The notes under the pieces were generated by a model, which saw only the letters and a list, made by a program, of their open reading frames with translations, searched no databases and was not told where the DNA came from. Below are positions 30,417 to 39,399 of a DNA stretch of 64,000 nucleotides, one piece after another; the first letter of the stretch is position 1, and each line of letters opens with the position of its first letter. Source of the DNA: an uncultured Chryseobacterium sp. (GTDB lineage: Bacteria > Bacteroidota > Bacteroidia > Flavobacteriales > Weeksellaceae); NCBI RefSeq assembly GCF_913776365.1, contig NZ_CAJYMO010000024.1:1-64000 (forward strand), in the 5' to 3' direction. Both the position numbers and the translations under genes were made by a program.

Positions 30417-31298
30417 ATGAAACAAAGAACACCGGTTGTTGTAAATATAGGAATCATAGTAGGACTCTTAATTGTTTTTTACTATCTGTTTGTACAGAGC
30501 TATGCGTTTTTGGGATCTCCTTATTTCTGGGGAACCGTGGTGATCGCCGGTATCCTGGCATACATCCACGGAGCCATCGGGGATTTGGTGGAGAACAACA
30601 AATTCAAGAAATTATCTCCTGAGGAAAAAGCAGCTTATCTTGCCGAAAAGAGAGTGCCTTACTTCAAAAGATTATACAATGCCGCTTTCAAAAAACAGAC
30701 GGCAGCGGAAGAAAAAGACATCCTTATCGACCATGGTTTCGACGGAATCATGGAGCTGGACAACCAGTTACCGAAATGGTGGGTAGGTTTGTTCTATTTT
30801 GGGACTGCTTTTTGTATTCTTTATATAGCAGCGTATTCTTTCACTGATTTCGCCCATCCTCTTAATGAGTATGAGCAGGAATACAAAGAGCAGATTGCCG
30901 CTATTGAAATCTATAACAAGACCCAGCCTCCTGTAACGATTGAAACTGCTAAATATTCAGCAGATAACATTGCAGAAGGTAAAGAATTGTTTAAAACCAA
31001 TTGTGCATCCTGTCATAAAGAAGACGGTAGCGGGGGTATCGGACCTAACCTTACCGATAAATACTGGATCAACCAGCCTGAGAAAACGTTATTCAAAAAC
31101 GTATTCCATATGGACTGGAACGGTTCACCAAATAATCCTGCGATGAGGGCCTTTGGTAAAAACGGAGAGGTTTCGGGAGCTGAGATTGAAAAAATAGCAG
31201 CGTACGTATACCACATCAACCAGGAACTGCCTCCGGTAACGGAAGCCCAGGGCGGTGCCGCTCCTCAGGGAACGGAAGCCAATTGGGAGAAAGAATAA
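30417..31298 (+). CDS. ccoP: cbb3 oxidase subunit III (mono-haem CcoP)
   Basis: 293 aa. Two hydrophobic segments occur near the N-terminus and a third around residues 120-143 (WWVGLFYFGTAFCILYIAAY), then a periplasmic cytochrome c domain. Only one CXXCH is present, NCASCHKEDGSGGIGPNL (Cys196 or so), while classic CcoP has two. The distal Met is expected in the C-terminal part. Electron entry may therefore use one haem. It is the last gene of the ccoS-N-O-Q-P unit. Confidence 0.93.
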   Translation: MKQRTPVVVNIGIIVGLLIVFYYLFVQSYAFLGSPYFWGTVVIAGILAYIHGAIGDLVENNKFKKLSPEEKAAYLAEKRVPYFKRLYNAAFKKQTAAEEKDILIDHGFDGIMELDNQLPKWWVGLFYFGTAFCILYIAAYSFTDFAHPLNEYEQEYKEQIAAIEIYNKTQPPVTIETAKYSADNIAEGKELFKTNCASCHKEDGSGGIGPNLTDKYWINQPEKTLFKNVFHMDWNGSPNNPAMRAFGKNGEVSGAEIEKIAAYVYHINQELPPVTEAQGGAAPQGTEANWEKE

Positions 31299-31319
31299 TT
31301 TTAAATAAAAATTAATCAT

Positions 31320-31391
31320 ATGAAAAAACATAATTTGTTATTAGATGAAAAGATAGTAACGAATTATGTTTTTTCTTTTTTCAAATATTGA
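31320..31391 (+). CDS. 23-codon ORF inside a terminator-like hairpin
   Basis: ATG at 31320 opens a 23-aa frame, MKKHNLLLDEKIVTNYVFSF followed by three residues, ending in TGA at 31389-31391. Its codons run through both arms of the hairpin at 31323-31374. It is too short for the track. It may be accidental, or a leader peptide whose translation decides folding, as in attenuation; no run of one amino acid marks the regulator. I treat coding as unproven. Confidence 0.25.
   Translation: MKKHNLLLDEKIVTNYVFSFFKY
31323..31374 (+). terminator. Strong hairpin between ccoP and ccoG
   Basis: The 21-nt arms pair completely with two G-U pairs and a 10-nt loop (GATGAAAAGA), then C and seven Ts. It lies 25 bp after ccoP and 22 bp before ccoG. 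Terminator or attenuator, so ccoG expression may be lower than that of ccoNOQP. Confidence 0.75.
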
Positions 31392-31396
31392 TAGAT

Positions 31397-32851
31397 ATGT
31401 CAGACATAGAAGAAATAGAAGTACGCGGCGGACAGGGTCAGGTGGTAGAACCTGAAACATACAGGGATTCTATAGGAACTATGGACCAGTCCGGAAAGCG
31501 GAAATGGGTATATCCCAGAAAGCCTAAAGGAAAATACACCAATTACCGGTATCTGGTAAGTGCAGGTTTACTCCTGTTCTATTTTACGGTGCCCTTCATT
31601 ACCATTAATGGAAATCCGTTTCTTTTATTTAACGTGATCAACCGGGAATTTTACATTCTTGGCCAGCCGTTTTTTCCACAGGATTTTTTTATCCTGACCC
31701 TCGGTGCTATTGCCTCGCTGATATTCATTATTGTATTTACGATTGCTTTCGGCAGAATTTTCTGCGGATGGATTTGTCCGCAGACAATTTTCCTTGAAAT
31801 GATTTTCCGTAAAATAGAATATGCCATTGAAGGAGACAGAAACAAACAGATGAAACTCGACCGGCAGGAATGGAATACTGAAAAGATCTGGAAAAGAGGA
31901 TTGAAATGGACGATTTACGTCATCATTTCATTAATTATCACCCACTTTATGCTGATGTATGTAGTGGGATACAAAGAAATATTCAGAATTATTTCCGAAG
32001 GGCCATTTGCCCACCCTACCAATTTTATCGTCATGGTACTTTTTACCTCTGCTTTTTACTTTGTATTTGCATGGTTCAGGGAGCAGGTATGTACATTAGT
32101 CTGCCCTTACGGAAGGCTGCAGGGCGTTCTTATCGATAAAGATACCATCAATGTTTTCTATGACTTTAAAAGAGGGGAAAACAGAGCCAAATGGAGAAAA
32201 GGGGAAGACCGTAAAGCGGCAGGAAAAGGAGACTGTATTGACTGTCACCAGTGTGTGGTAGTCTGCCCTACCGGAATCGATATCCGGGACGGACAGCAGC
32301 TGGAATGCGTCAACTGTACCGCGTGTATCGATGCCTGTGATGAAGTAATGGAAAAGGTGGGTCTTCCTAAAGGGCTGATCCGCTATGCCTCTGAGAATGA
32401 AATCGAGCGGCAGAGCCAGTTCCAGTTTACGGGAAGAATGAAAGGCTTTGCCCTGATTCTTATCCTGCTCATGGGATTCCTGGGTTATCTTCTCTACAAC
32501 AGGGGTGAAATGGAGGCAAAATTCATCAAGCCTGCAGGAAGCACCTTCTTTGTAAGGGACGGAAAAATTACCAATACGTATAATTATACCTTCCTTAACA
32601 AGACAAATGATAAAAAGCTGGTCACCATCAAGGTAATTGAACCGACACACGGAGAGATCATCTACAGCGGATCCAGCAAAATTCCGGTAGACCGGGATAA
32701 AATAACAAAAGGAACCATCAATATCAGTTTCCCTGAGAGCGAAATGAACCTTTCCAAGCAGAATATTACCATCGGGGTGTATGACATGAAAGGAAATCTC
32801 ATCGATTCTTACCAGACGTATTTTGAGGGACCGTTTAAACTACAATTTTAA
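31397..32851 (+). CDS. ccoG: cbb3 oxidase accessory protein CcoG
   Basis: The ATG at 31397 (MSDIEEIEV) is preferred to the TTG at 31388; 484 aa. It is a membrane ferredoxin-like protein, known from CcoG studies as a cupric reductase in cbb3 biogenesis. Cys motifs in order: CGWICPQ, CTLVCPYG, then two 4Fe-4S sites CIDCHQCVVVCP and CVNCTACIDAC. About five TM helices and a C-terminal Ig-like periplasmic domain follow. Confidence 0.93.
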   Translation: MSDIEEIEVRGGQGQVVEPETYRDSIGTMDQSGKRKWVYPRKPKGKYTNYRYLVSAGLLLFYFTVPFITINGNPFLLFNVINREFYILGQPFFPQDFFILTLGAIASLIFIIVFTIAFGRIFCGWICPQTIFLEMIFRKIEYAIEGDRNKQMKLDRQEWNTEKIWKRGLKWTIYVIISLIITHFMLMYVVGYKEIFRIISEGPFAHPTNFIVMVLFTSAFYFVFAWFREQVCTLVCPYGRLQGVLIDKDTINVFYDFKRGENRAKWRKGEDRKAAGKGDCIDCHQCVVVCPTGIDIRDGQQLECVNCTACIDACDEVMEKVGLPKGLIRYASENEIERQSQFQFTGRMKGFALILILLMGFLGYLLYNRGEMEAKFIKPAGSTFFVRDGKITNTYNYTFLNKTNDKKLVTIKVIEPTHGEIIYSGSSKIPVDRDKITKGTINISFPESEMNLSKQNITIGVYDMKGNLIDSYQTYFEGPFKLQF

Positions 32852-32858
32852 TCTTATA

Positions 32859-33311
32859 ATGAAAAACTTTAATTGGGGACATGGAATGGTGATCGCACTG
32901 GGCGCATTTATCATTTTTATCCTGTCCATGCTGTTTCTCTTTCCGAACGGACAGAAAAATTCGGAAATGGTAACAGATAATTATTATGAAGAAGAACTGA
33001 AATACCAGGATGTCATCGATGCCAAGAAAAGGGCAGATGAATTGCAGGAAAAGCCTGTGTATAGTCAGGATAAAGAAGGGATCAGGATTACTTTCCCACA
33101 GGATTATAATAATTCGAATACCACGGTGAAGTTTGTGATGAACAGAACCGATGACCAGAATCTGGATGTGCATAAAGCCGTCCAGCTGGATGCCCGTAAA
33201 TCTTTTCTCATTCCTGCACAGGTGCTGAAAATGGGAAATTATACTCTGAGATTAAGCTGGACTAAAGATAAGACCGATTACCGCCTGGATTACGATGTGA
33301 TATGGAAGTAG
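32859..33311 (+). CDS. ccoH: CcoH/FixH family assembly protein
   Basis: The ATG at 32859 (MKNFNWGHG) is 7 bp after the ccoG stop and is preferred to the overlapping start at 32823; 150 aa. One N-terminal TM helix and a periplasmic domain with YYEEELKYQDVIDAKKRA, the FixH signature. It works with CcoG/CcoI in cbb3 assembly. It overlaps the next gene by 10 bp. Confidence 0.88.
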   Translation: MKNFNWGHGMVIALGAFIIFILSMLFLFPNGQKNSEMVTDNYYEEELKYQDVIDAKKRADELQEKPVYSQDKEGIRITFPQDYNNSNTTVKFVMNRTDDQNLDVHKAVQLDARKSFLIPAQVLKMGNYTLRLSWTKDKTDYRLDYDVIWK

Positions 33312-34069
33312 CACTTATCTTGTCGGCCATCGGGCTGGGCTTTGCTTCCGGTTTCCACTGCGTGGGGATGTGTGGACCGATTGCCCTTTCCATGGGACTG
33401 ACGAAAAAGCAGGCGACGAACTTTTACTTACAGAACCTCACCTACCAGTTCGGAAGGATTTTTACCTATTCCTTATTGGGAGCACTGCTGGGAATTATCG
33501 GTGAAGGTTTTGAAATGGCCGGTTTCCAGAAATACCTGACGATTGCAGTAGGGATTCTGTTGATTGTAATGGCTGTTTTCTCTTTCGGCGGTAAAGATTT
33601 TGCTTCAAAGATTCCTTTTATATCCCGGTTTCTTTTTAAGGTAAAATCAAATCTGGGAAAGCTCTTGCAGAAGTCGGATTACCGGTCAAGGTTTACCACC
33701 GGCATCCTGAACGGATTCCTGCCCTGCGGAATGGTCTATATGGCATTAACTGCCAGCCTGGCCAGCGGAGGGATATGGCAGGGAGGCCTTTACATGGCTT
33801 TGTTCGGATTAGGAACCCTGCCGTTCATGTTTGCGGTCGTTCTGGCCGGAAACCTCATGAACCAGGCGTTCAGGATAAAGGTGCTCAAAGTCATACCGGT
33901 TGTTATGATCATTCTGGGAGGATTATTTATTATCCGCGGACTGGAACTGGGAATCCCTTATGTTTCCCCGAGAGCTGAAGCAATGACAGTTTCCAAAGAT
34001 AATCAGGGCGACTGCCATTTACCGGGAGATCACAGCTCACATGAGCATGTAAATCAGAATTGCCATTAA
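33302..34069 (+). CDS. SafE/TauE-type membrane protein of the cbb3 locus
   Basis: 255 aa with about six helices. The motifs GFHCVGMCGPIALSMG and GILNGFLPCGMVYMAL mark the urease accessory/sulfite exporter (SafE-like, also CcoH-locus) family, thought to handle copper or metal export. The C-terminus is His/Cys-rich (GDCHLPGDHSSHEHVNQNCH), consistent with metal binding. It overlaps ccoH by 10 bp and ends the cluster before a terminator. Confidence 0.85.
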   Translation: MEVALILSAIGLGFASGFHCVGMCGPIALSMGLTKKQATNFYLQNLTYQFGRIFTYSLLGALLGIIGEGFEMAGFQKYLTIAVGILLIVMAVFSFGGKDFASKIPFISRFLFKVKSNLGKLLQKSDYRSRFTTGILNGFLPCGMVYMALTASLASGGIWQGGLYMALFGLGTLPFMFAVVLAGNLMNQAFRIKVLKVIPVVMIILGGLFIIRGLELGIPYVSPRAEAMTVSKDNQGDCHLPGDHSSHEHVNQNCH

Positions 34070-34090
34070 TATAATTTAATAAGAACAATA

Positions 34091-34120
34091 AAAACAGACC
34101 AGCTATGCTGGTCTGTTTTT
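34091..34120. terminator. Terminator at the end of the cco block
   Basis: AAACAGACCAGC-TAT-GCTGGTCTGTTT forms a 12-bp or longer perfect stem with T-run, 21 bp after the last cco-locus gene. The symmetric A/T flanks allow bidirectional use for the converging minus-strand gene at 34211. Confidence 0.9.
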
Positions 34121-34210
34121 ATTTGCGTTACATTTCAGATCATGTATCAATAATAACTTCATTGTTGTATACATCTGGTGCAGAGCAAGTTGCACTAAAC
34201 TTTCTACTCC

Positions 34211-34573
34211 TTACTTTGTATAAAGCTCATAAAAAAGCGCTCCGGATCCGGAAGACGTCATCCGTCTAATCTGTTTTCTTTTTAATAACGGATTGATAGC
34301 AGAAGCCTTCATAGGCTGTTGCCCGTCTACTGAAACCAGTTCATCCGGAGAATTGATCTTCAGCCAGCCGGTGTCGCTCATCAGGTAATAGGAACCGTTT
34401 ACTGTAAAGAGGATATCTTGATTATCTGCCTTGGCAGCCTCCAGCATATTTTCCATCCTTATTTTATCTTTTACAGGTTGTAATCCTTCGTACATACCGT
34501 CGTATGAAAGGTTCCTGCCTTGCCTCATTTCGGAAAAGGCTTTTATACCGGATGTACTTTTAACGGCTTTCAT
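34211..34573 (-). CDS. Hypothetical protein
   Basis: 120 aa without signal peptide or TM segment; basic C-terminal third (NPLLKRKQIRRMTSSGSG). No recognised motif. It overlaps the upstream signal-peptide protein gene by 4 bp, so the two form one operon. The N-terminus (MKAVKSTSGIKAF) looks odd for a secreted protein, so the two ORFs might be one broken gene; no matching frame joins them obviously. Confidence 0.55.
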   Translation of the reverse strand: MKAVKSTSGIKAFSEMRQGRNLSYDGMYEGLQPVKDKIRMENMLEAAKADNQDILFTVNGSYYLMSDTGWLKINSPDELVSVDGQQPMKASAINPLLKRKQIRRMTSSGSGALFYELYTK

Positions 34574-34923
34574 TCCAATATAATATATTCCGCTGACGGA
34601 ATTTCCGGAATCTGCCAGTGTTCGGTTTGTATAAAAGAAGAATAGCCTTTCTTCTCTATCTTTATCCTGAATCGGACTTCTCCTTTGTCGGCAATACTGA
34701 AAGTCCCTTTAAAATACCCTTTAGCGTCTGTATTGGCAATAACTAATCCTTTATCATCATATACTTTGGCATTATCAATCGGAGAAAAAGATGAGGCATC
34801 GGTAATGATTCCTGCAATATGAACGGTTCTTAGAAATGAAAGTTTGCAGGTAGTTGCAGATGCCGGCATACCAAAGATAACAGCCCAGAAAAGGCAAAGA
34901 AAAATGCTGAGTGGTGTTTTCAT
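34570..34923 (-). CDS. Secreted carboxypeptidase-regulatory-like protein
   Basis: 117 aa. A signal peptide (about 1-24) is followed by VHIAGIITDASSFSPIDNAKVYDDKGLVIANTD, the pattern of a carboxypeptidase-D regulatory-like (beta-sandwich) domain. Such domains occur alone or as N-terminal extensions in Bacteroidota. It overlaps the downstream gene by 4 bp. Function unknown. Confidence 0.6.
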   Translation of the reverse strand: MKTPLSIFLCLFWAVIFGMPASATTCKLSFLRTVHIAGIITDASSFSPIDNAKVYDDKGLVIANTDAKGYFKGTFSIADKGEVRFRIKIEKKGYSSFIQTEHWQIPEIPSAEYIILE

Positions 34924-34961
34924 AATTATTTGTTTTTAGTTAAATATATACTTTAAAAAGA

Positions 34962-34985
34962 AGATACCCTCTTGCAAGGGTATCT
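34962..34985 (-). terminator. Terminator after serS
   Basis: AGATACCCT and AGGGTATCT pair over 9 bp with a 6-nt loop, followed on the minus strand by TCTTTTTAAAG. It sits 9 bp after the serS stop. Confidence 0.75.
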
Positions 34986-34994
34986 CTCTATATA

Positions 34995-36263
34995 TTAATC
35001 AATTATATCAAATCTTGCATATTCCGCAATTTTCATCGGAAGCTTTATACCTTCTGCTGTCTGATTGTTCTCCAGCAAGGCAGCCATAATTCTTGGTAAG
35101 GCCATAGCAGAGCCGTTCAGCGTATGCACCAGCTGGGATTTGCCTTCCGTTTTGTAACGGCATTTCAGCCTGTTGGCCTGGAAAGTTTCGAAATTGGAAA
35201 CGGAACTCACTTCCAGCCACTTTTCCTGGGCAGCACTCCATACCTCAAAATCGTAGGTCATAGCAGAAGCAAAGCCGGTGTCTCCGCCGCAAAGCCTCAG
35301 TACACGGTAAGGCAATTCAAGATCGCTCAGGATCTCTTTGATGTGCTCTACCATCTCTTCCAGCACGGCATAGGAGTTTTCAGGCTTTTCTATCCTTACG
35401 ATTTCCACTTTTTCAAACTGGTGAAGACGGTTCAGCCCTCTTACATGGGCTCCGTAGCTTCCCGCTTCCCTTCTGTAACATTGGGAAAAGGCTGTATTTT
35501 TAATCGGAAGGTCCTTTTCATCAAGCAAAACATCGCGGTACAGGTTGGTTACCGGAACTTCAGCGGTTGGAATAAGATATAGTTCGTCTGCCTGGATATA
35601 GTACATCTGCCCTTCCTTATCCGGAAGCTGCCCGGTTCCGTATCCGGAAGCTTCGTTCACCACATGAGGCGGATTGACTTCAGTATATCCTTTTTCAACG
35701 TTTTTATCTAAAAAGTACTGCACCAATGCCCTCTGCAGCCTGGCACCTTTTCCAAAATAGACAGGAAATCCGGCACCGGCAATTTTTACCCCCAGCTCGA
35801 AATCGATCAGGTTGTATTTCTTAGCCAGTTCCCAATGCGGAATTGCTCCTTCACCAAGCCCTTCCACATCGTGGGACTGGTAAATGATCTCATTATCTTC
35901 TGCAGAAGCGCCGCTTTTTACTTTTTCGTAAGGAATATTAGGCAACTGATATAAAATGTTGATCAGTTCTTTTTCTTTATCCTCCAGCTGCGATTTTAAT
36001 GCTGATGTCGATTCTTTAAGACTGGAGGTTTGAGATTTTGCAGCTTCCGCTTCTTCTTTCTTCCCTTCTTTCATGAGCATTCCGATCTCTTTGGAAACCT
36101 TATTGATTTCCGAAAGCTGGGAATCCAGTTCAAACTGGATTTTTTTCCGTTCTTCGTCGGCAGCAATTGCTTCGTCTACCAACTCAAGATTTTTGAACTG
36201 TCTTTTCTTAAGACCTTCTACAGCGCGCTCTTTGTGATCGCGTAAAAAATTGACTTGTAACAT
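34995..36263 (-). CDS. serS: Seryl-tRNA synthetase
   Basis: 422 aa, usual length. The N-terminal coiled-coil arm (about 30-110, Lys/Glu/Gln-rich) and the class II motifs FSQCYRREAGSYG (motif 2) and LNGSAMALPRIMAALLENNQ (motif 3) are present. It charges tRNA-Ser and Sec-type tRNA. The gene stands alone with its own terminator. Confidence 0.97.
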   Translation of the reverse strand: MLQVNFLRDHKERAVEGLKKRQFKNLELVDEAIAADEERKKIQFELDSQLSEINKVSKEIGMLMKEGKKEEAEAAKSQTSSLKESTSALKSQLEDKEKELINILYQLPNIPYEKVKSGASAEDNEIIYQSHDVEGLGEGAIPHWELAKKYNLIDFELGVKIAGAGFPVYFGKGARLQRALVQYFLDKNVEKGYTEVNPPHVVNEASGYGTGQLPDKEGQMYYIQADELYLIPTAEVPVTNLYRDVLLDEKDLPIKNTAFSQCYRREAGSYGAHVRGLNRLHQFEKVEIVRIEKPENSYAVLEEMVEHIKEILSDLELPYRVLRLCGGDTGFASAMTYDFEVWSAAQEKWLEVSSVSNFETFQANRLKCRYKTEGKSQLVHTLNGSAMALPRIMAALLENNQTAEGIKLPMKIAEYARFDIID

Positions 36264-36329
36264 TGTATTTAGATGTTAGTTATTAGAAAGTTGAGCATCA
36301 GCATGTCAACAGTTGTGCAAAGGTATACA

Positions 36330-36833
36330 TTATTTTATGATCGTCACTACATTCGGTGCGCCGGCCTGTTTGGTAAACCGCAGGGTATCGTTATACAGTA
36401 CTTTCGAGACTTCGAAGACCTGGGGCGTCATCCGGTACTGGATCTCCAGCTTGTCATTAATGGTATCCAGAATCGTATTGTTCAGCCTCTTGATCAGCGA
36501 AACCGTAATGACCGAATGGTAAATCTTATCATCGGGGTTCAGTGTATCGAGTCCTACTCTTTTAGCTCCCGCAATGTATTCAATGAAGAGTGTGGAATCT
36601 GCAGTTGCCCTGAGCGTACTGTTTACCGGGGCAATATCCGAAACGCCATTGACGTCATTCAGCGAGTACGTAAAATAGGTATTGTCTTTCCTGCTGTGCA
36701 GAACGTCGCGTCCGGCTTTATTTTTCATGTAGATATTTAAAATCTGATCGATTCTCCGCACGTCTTCATCACCTGTCCGGCAGCTCAGCAAGGCAAAGAA
36801 AATAATCAGCAGTCCAAAAACAATATTCTTCAT
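36330..36833 (-). CDS. Putative lipoprotein
   Basis: The ATG at 36833 (MKNIVFG) is preferred over 36842. 167 aa with a lipobox (FFALLSC) near residue 18 and a Cys-terminated signal. The mature domain is of unknown family and beta-rich, with NYTF-like repeats absent. It stands between serS and the flippase on the same strand, with gaps of about 65 and 85 bp. Confidence 0.6.
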   Translation of the reverse strand: MKNIVFGLLIIFFALLSCRTGDEDVRRIDQILNIYMKNKAGRDVLHSRKDNTYFTYSLNDVNGVSDIAPVNSTLRATADSTLFIEYIAGAKRVGLDTLNPDDKIYHSVITVSLIKRLNNTILDTINDKLEIQYRMTPQVFEVSKVLYNDTLRFTKQAGAPNVVTIIK

Positions 36834-36918
36834 GTCCAACAAAGATAAAAACTTATTTTAATTTTCAAATGGATTCGCCGGCTGAAATTGAAGAAAGCCC
36901 CGGTAAGTTCATGCAAGT

Positions 36919-38172
36919 TTACTTTTTCTGAAGCTTTTTCATCAAAATCCCCATTTCAGCTTTGGAAAGGAAATAATCCCGGAACCGGAATTCAGTAATC
37001 CGGTAAAATCTCCAGAACAGAAGCCCCGAAGAGAGACAGTAAGAAAGTGATGTTATGATACAGGCTCCCCGGATTCCCCATTTCGGAATGATGAGGAATG
37101 AAGAAACCAAAGTAAAAATCAATCCGATCAGCGCTTTCACATTCAGGATGCGAAGCTTATTGATGCCTGCAAAATAGTATCCTATAATATTGCTGACAGC
37201 AATAGCAAGGATTCCCGGAGCCAACAGAAGTACGATTTCCTTGGTCTGGCTGAAATCTTTACCGAATATAAAAGAGTAAACACGGGCAGGAATGATCAGC
37301 ATGACCGCTATGAATAATAAGGTAATTAAGAAGCTGATTCTTAGTGAAATCTTGGTTTTTTCTATAGCCTGGTGCGGGCTGGCGGTATTGATGACATCGG
37401 CATACAGGATAACGGAAAGGCTGCGGCTTATGGTCCAGACGGCTTCGGAAACGGCAATTCCCACTGAAAAAACACCTACGCTTACCATTCCCCTGAAATA
37501 TTCCAGGAAATAAAAGGAAAGCCGGTTATTCAGGAACTGCAGAAATGCACTCAGCTGTGTTTTCCAGCCATAGCTGAACAGCTTTTTCCCGGTAGCTCCT
37601 GAAAAGGAAATTCTCTTCAGCATTCCCGGCTTTACGATCTGAAATATACTGGTCAGGAATAAAAGCCCTAAGCAACCGGCCTGGGCCATAAAATAGGCTT
37701 CAATGGAACTGATGTTAATCAGATAAACAATGATGATAATAAAAATGATATGGATAAGTTGCTGCAGAATCGTGTATATATTGAACATGGTAATGTTCTT
37801 TTGCCCTACAAAGAGATTCACATTGGCGGTAAGCAGTGAGGTGAGTACCGAAAGGGAGATCAGATATCCTGAATATGGCACTGCATGGCTGAAACTGAAA
37901 AGCAACGGGATGGAAATTCCTGTGATTACTGACCATAAGTAGGCAAAAGGCAGGATTTCTTCGATCTTGTATCTGGAAGCAAAATAGCTCATGCTGCTGC
38001 CCACAAAAATATTGGCAAAAAAGCTGATCACGGTAAGATCTGCGATCACGATGGAAATCGATCCTTTTCCTTCGCTTCCCCAGAAGTTGGTTGTGTAGAT
38101 AACCAGTCCGAAATTCAGGAACAGAATAAAAAAACGGGAGAAAAAAGTTGTAAGGAGAGTTTTCTGCTTCAT
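36919..38172 (-). CDS. Polysaccharide flippase (Wzx/MATE-like)
   Basis: The ATG at 38172 (MKQKTLLTTFFSR) is preferred; 417 aa with about 12-14 TM helices, including the typical start LLTTFFSRFFILFLNFGLVIY. Such proteins move lipid-linked oligosaccharides across the inner membrane. Start and upstream stop are 1 bp apart, so it is coupled to the glycosyltransferase. Substrate unknown. Confidence 0.8.
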   Translation of the reverse strand: MKQKTLLTTFFSRFFILFLNFGLVIYTTNFWGSEGKGSISIVIADLTVISFFANIFVGSSMSYFASRYKIEEILPFAYLWSVITGISIPLLFSFSHAVPYSGYLISLSVLTSLLTANVNLFVGQKNITMFNIYTILQQLIHIIFIIIIVYLINISSIEAYFMAQAGCLGLLFLTSIFQIVKPGMLKRISFSGATGKKLFSYGWKTQLSAFLQFLNNRLSFYFLEYFRGMVSVGVFSVGIAVSEAVWTISRSLSVILYADVINTASPHQAIEKTKISLRISFLITLLFIAVMLIIPARVYSFIFGKDFSQTKEIVLLLAPGILAIAVSNIIGYYFAGINKLRILNVKALIGLIFTLVSSFLIIPKWGIRGACIITSLSYCLSSGLLFWRFYRITEFRFRDYFLSKAEMGILMKKLQKK

Positions 38173-38173
38173 C

Positions 38174-39304
38174 TTACGGCAAGGAATTTTGGATGAAGCG
38201 GACAAAAGGTTCTCTTATATTCTTCCAGTTGTATTTATGTTCGTAAGAAAGCCTTGCATTGCGGGAGTGGCACTCATATAAATCAGGGTTTTCAGCATAC
38301 TTTATGATAAGGTCTGCAATTTTCCCGGAATCCTCAGGATCCACCAGATATCCGAATTCTGAAACATTCACATGCTTTCTTGTTGCTTTAAGATCAGTAT
38401 AAATCACCGGTTTTCCGGAAGCCGCATAATAAAAAATCTTGATCGGCAGGCAGTGGTCATTTTCAAAGTTCAGGGTTCTGAGATCGAAACAGAGATCGGC
38501 CTCTGCATAGGATTCGGTAAAGGTCTCAAAAGAAGCGGATTTCCTGATGGTGATCCTTTCAAACCGGTATTCTGAGAGTAATTCGGAGAAATACTGCTCA
38601 TCCTTTTCTTTCCGGCAGCCTCCGATCAGCAGCAGGGAAACGACAAGGTCCGGCTTCTTCTTTCTCACCTGATCTGCAGCGGCAAAGAAATTCCCGATTC
38701 CCTTCTCTTCAGAAAACTGTCCGGTATAACAGAGCGTGATCTTATTTTTTTCCGGTTTTTTCAGGTGCGGATGGATGTATTGCTCATCCGGATAATAAGG
38801 GAGAAGCAGGGATTTGGTAAATGGAAAAAAATAGGCCAACGGAAATTTTTTAGCGTCCTCGCCGAAAATATAACCGGTACTCAGAAAGCCGGCATACAAC
38901 TGTACCAGAAAGAATTTAAAGGCGTGGAATATATTCATCGGAAACCTGAAATTTTCTACCATCCGCATGGAAGGGTACCATTCCGTGATATCATAGATGA
39001 TTTCTGTTTTTTTCTTTTTGCGGTATTTCCGGGCGGCAATAACAGCAAGGGGCTCAGAACAGATAATACAGTCCGGCCGGAATTTTTCACAGATAGTCTC
39101 AAATATTCGCTTCTTATCTTCGGTGCTCCTTTGAAGTACTGAGTAGGATTCAACTTCAATACCGTCAATGGTCCCATGAAATGCAGAAGAGAGACTGCAG
39201 ATTTTCACCCTATGTCCCGATTCCTGTAATGCTTTTGCCTGATGAAAAAAAATCCGGTCATCATTATAATGGTGTGCAGTGGTTAAAAAAAGAATATCAG
39301 ACAT
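38174..39304 (-). CDS. Glycosyltransferase, GT4-like (GT-B)
   Basis: The start at 39304 (MSDILFLTTAHHYNDD) is preferred over 39337; 376 aa. The C-terminal domain shows CYTGQFSEEKGIGNFF and the donor-binding PIKIFYYAASGKPVIYTDL region with EDSGKIADLI. The N-terminal domain begins with ILFLTTAHHYNDDRIFFHQAKAL. It probably adds a sugar to a surface glycan. It precedes the flippase in a two-gene unit. Confidence 0.85.
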   Translation of the reverse strand: MSDILFLTTAHHYNDDRIFFHQAKALQESGHRVKICSLSSAFHGTIDGIEVESYSVLQRSTEDKKRIFETICEKFRPDCIICSEPLAVIAARKYRKKKKTEIIYDITEWYPSMRMVENFRFPMNIFHAFKFFLVQLYAGFLSTGYIFGEDAKKFPLAYFFPFTKSLLLPYYPDEQYIHPHLKKPEKNKITLCYTGQFSEEKGIGNFFAAADQVRKKKPDLVVSLLLIGGCRKEKDEQYFSELLSEYRFERITIRKSASFETFTESYAEADLCFDLRTLNFENDHCLPIKIFYYAASGKPVIYTDLKATRKHVNVSEFGYLVDPEDSGKIADLIIKYAENPDLYECHSRNARLSYEHKYNWKNIREPFVRFIQNSLP

Positions 39305-39346
39305 AGGTTCCGGAATCTCAGGATCAAAATATTGCAAATATACCTA

Positions 39347-39382
39347 AAAACAGAAAAGCGGACTGCTCCGCTTTTCTGTTTT
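39347..39382 (-). terminator. Terminator upstream of the glycosyltransferase unit
   Basis: AAAACAGAAAAGCGGA-CTGC-TCCGCTTTTCTGTTTT is a perfect 16-bp stem with A/T tails, between the stop of the 39400 gene and the start of the glycosyltransferase. It should end the 39400-39888 transcript. Confidence 0.9.
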
Positions 39383-39399
39383 ATCAATGATCATTCAAA

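Noticed and set aside
31388-31396. TTG start for CcoG
   Set aside because: The ATG at 31397 follows 3 codons later and matches the usual N-terminus.
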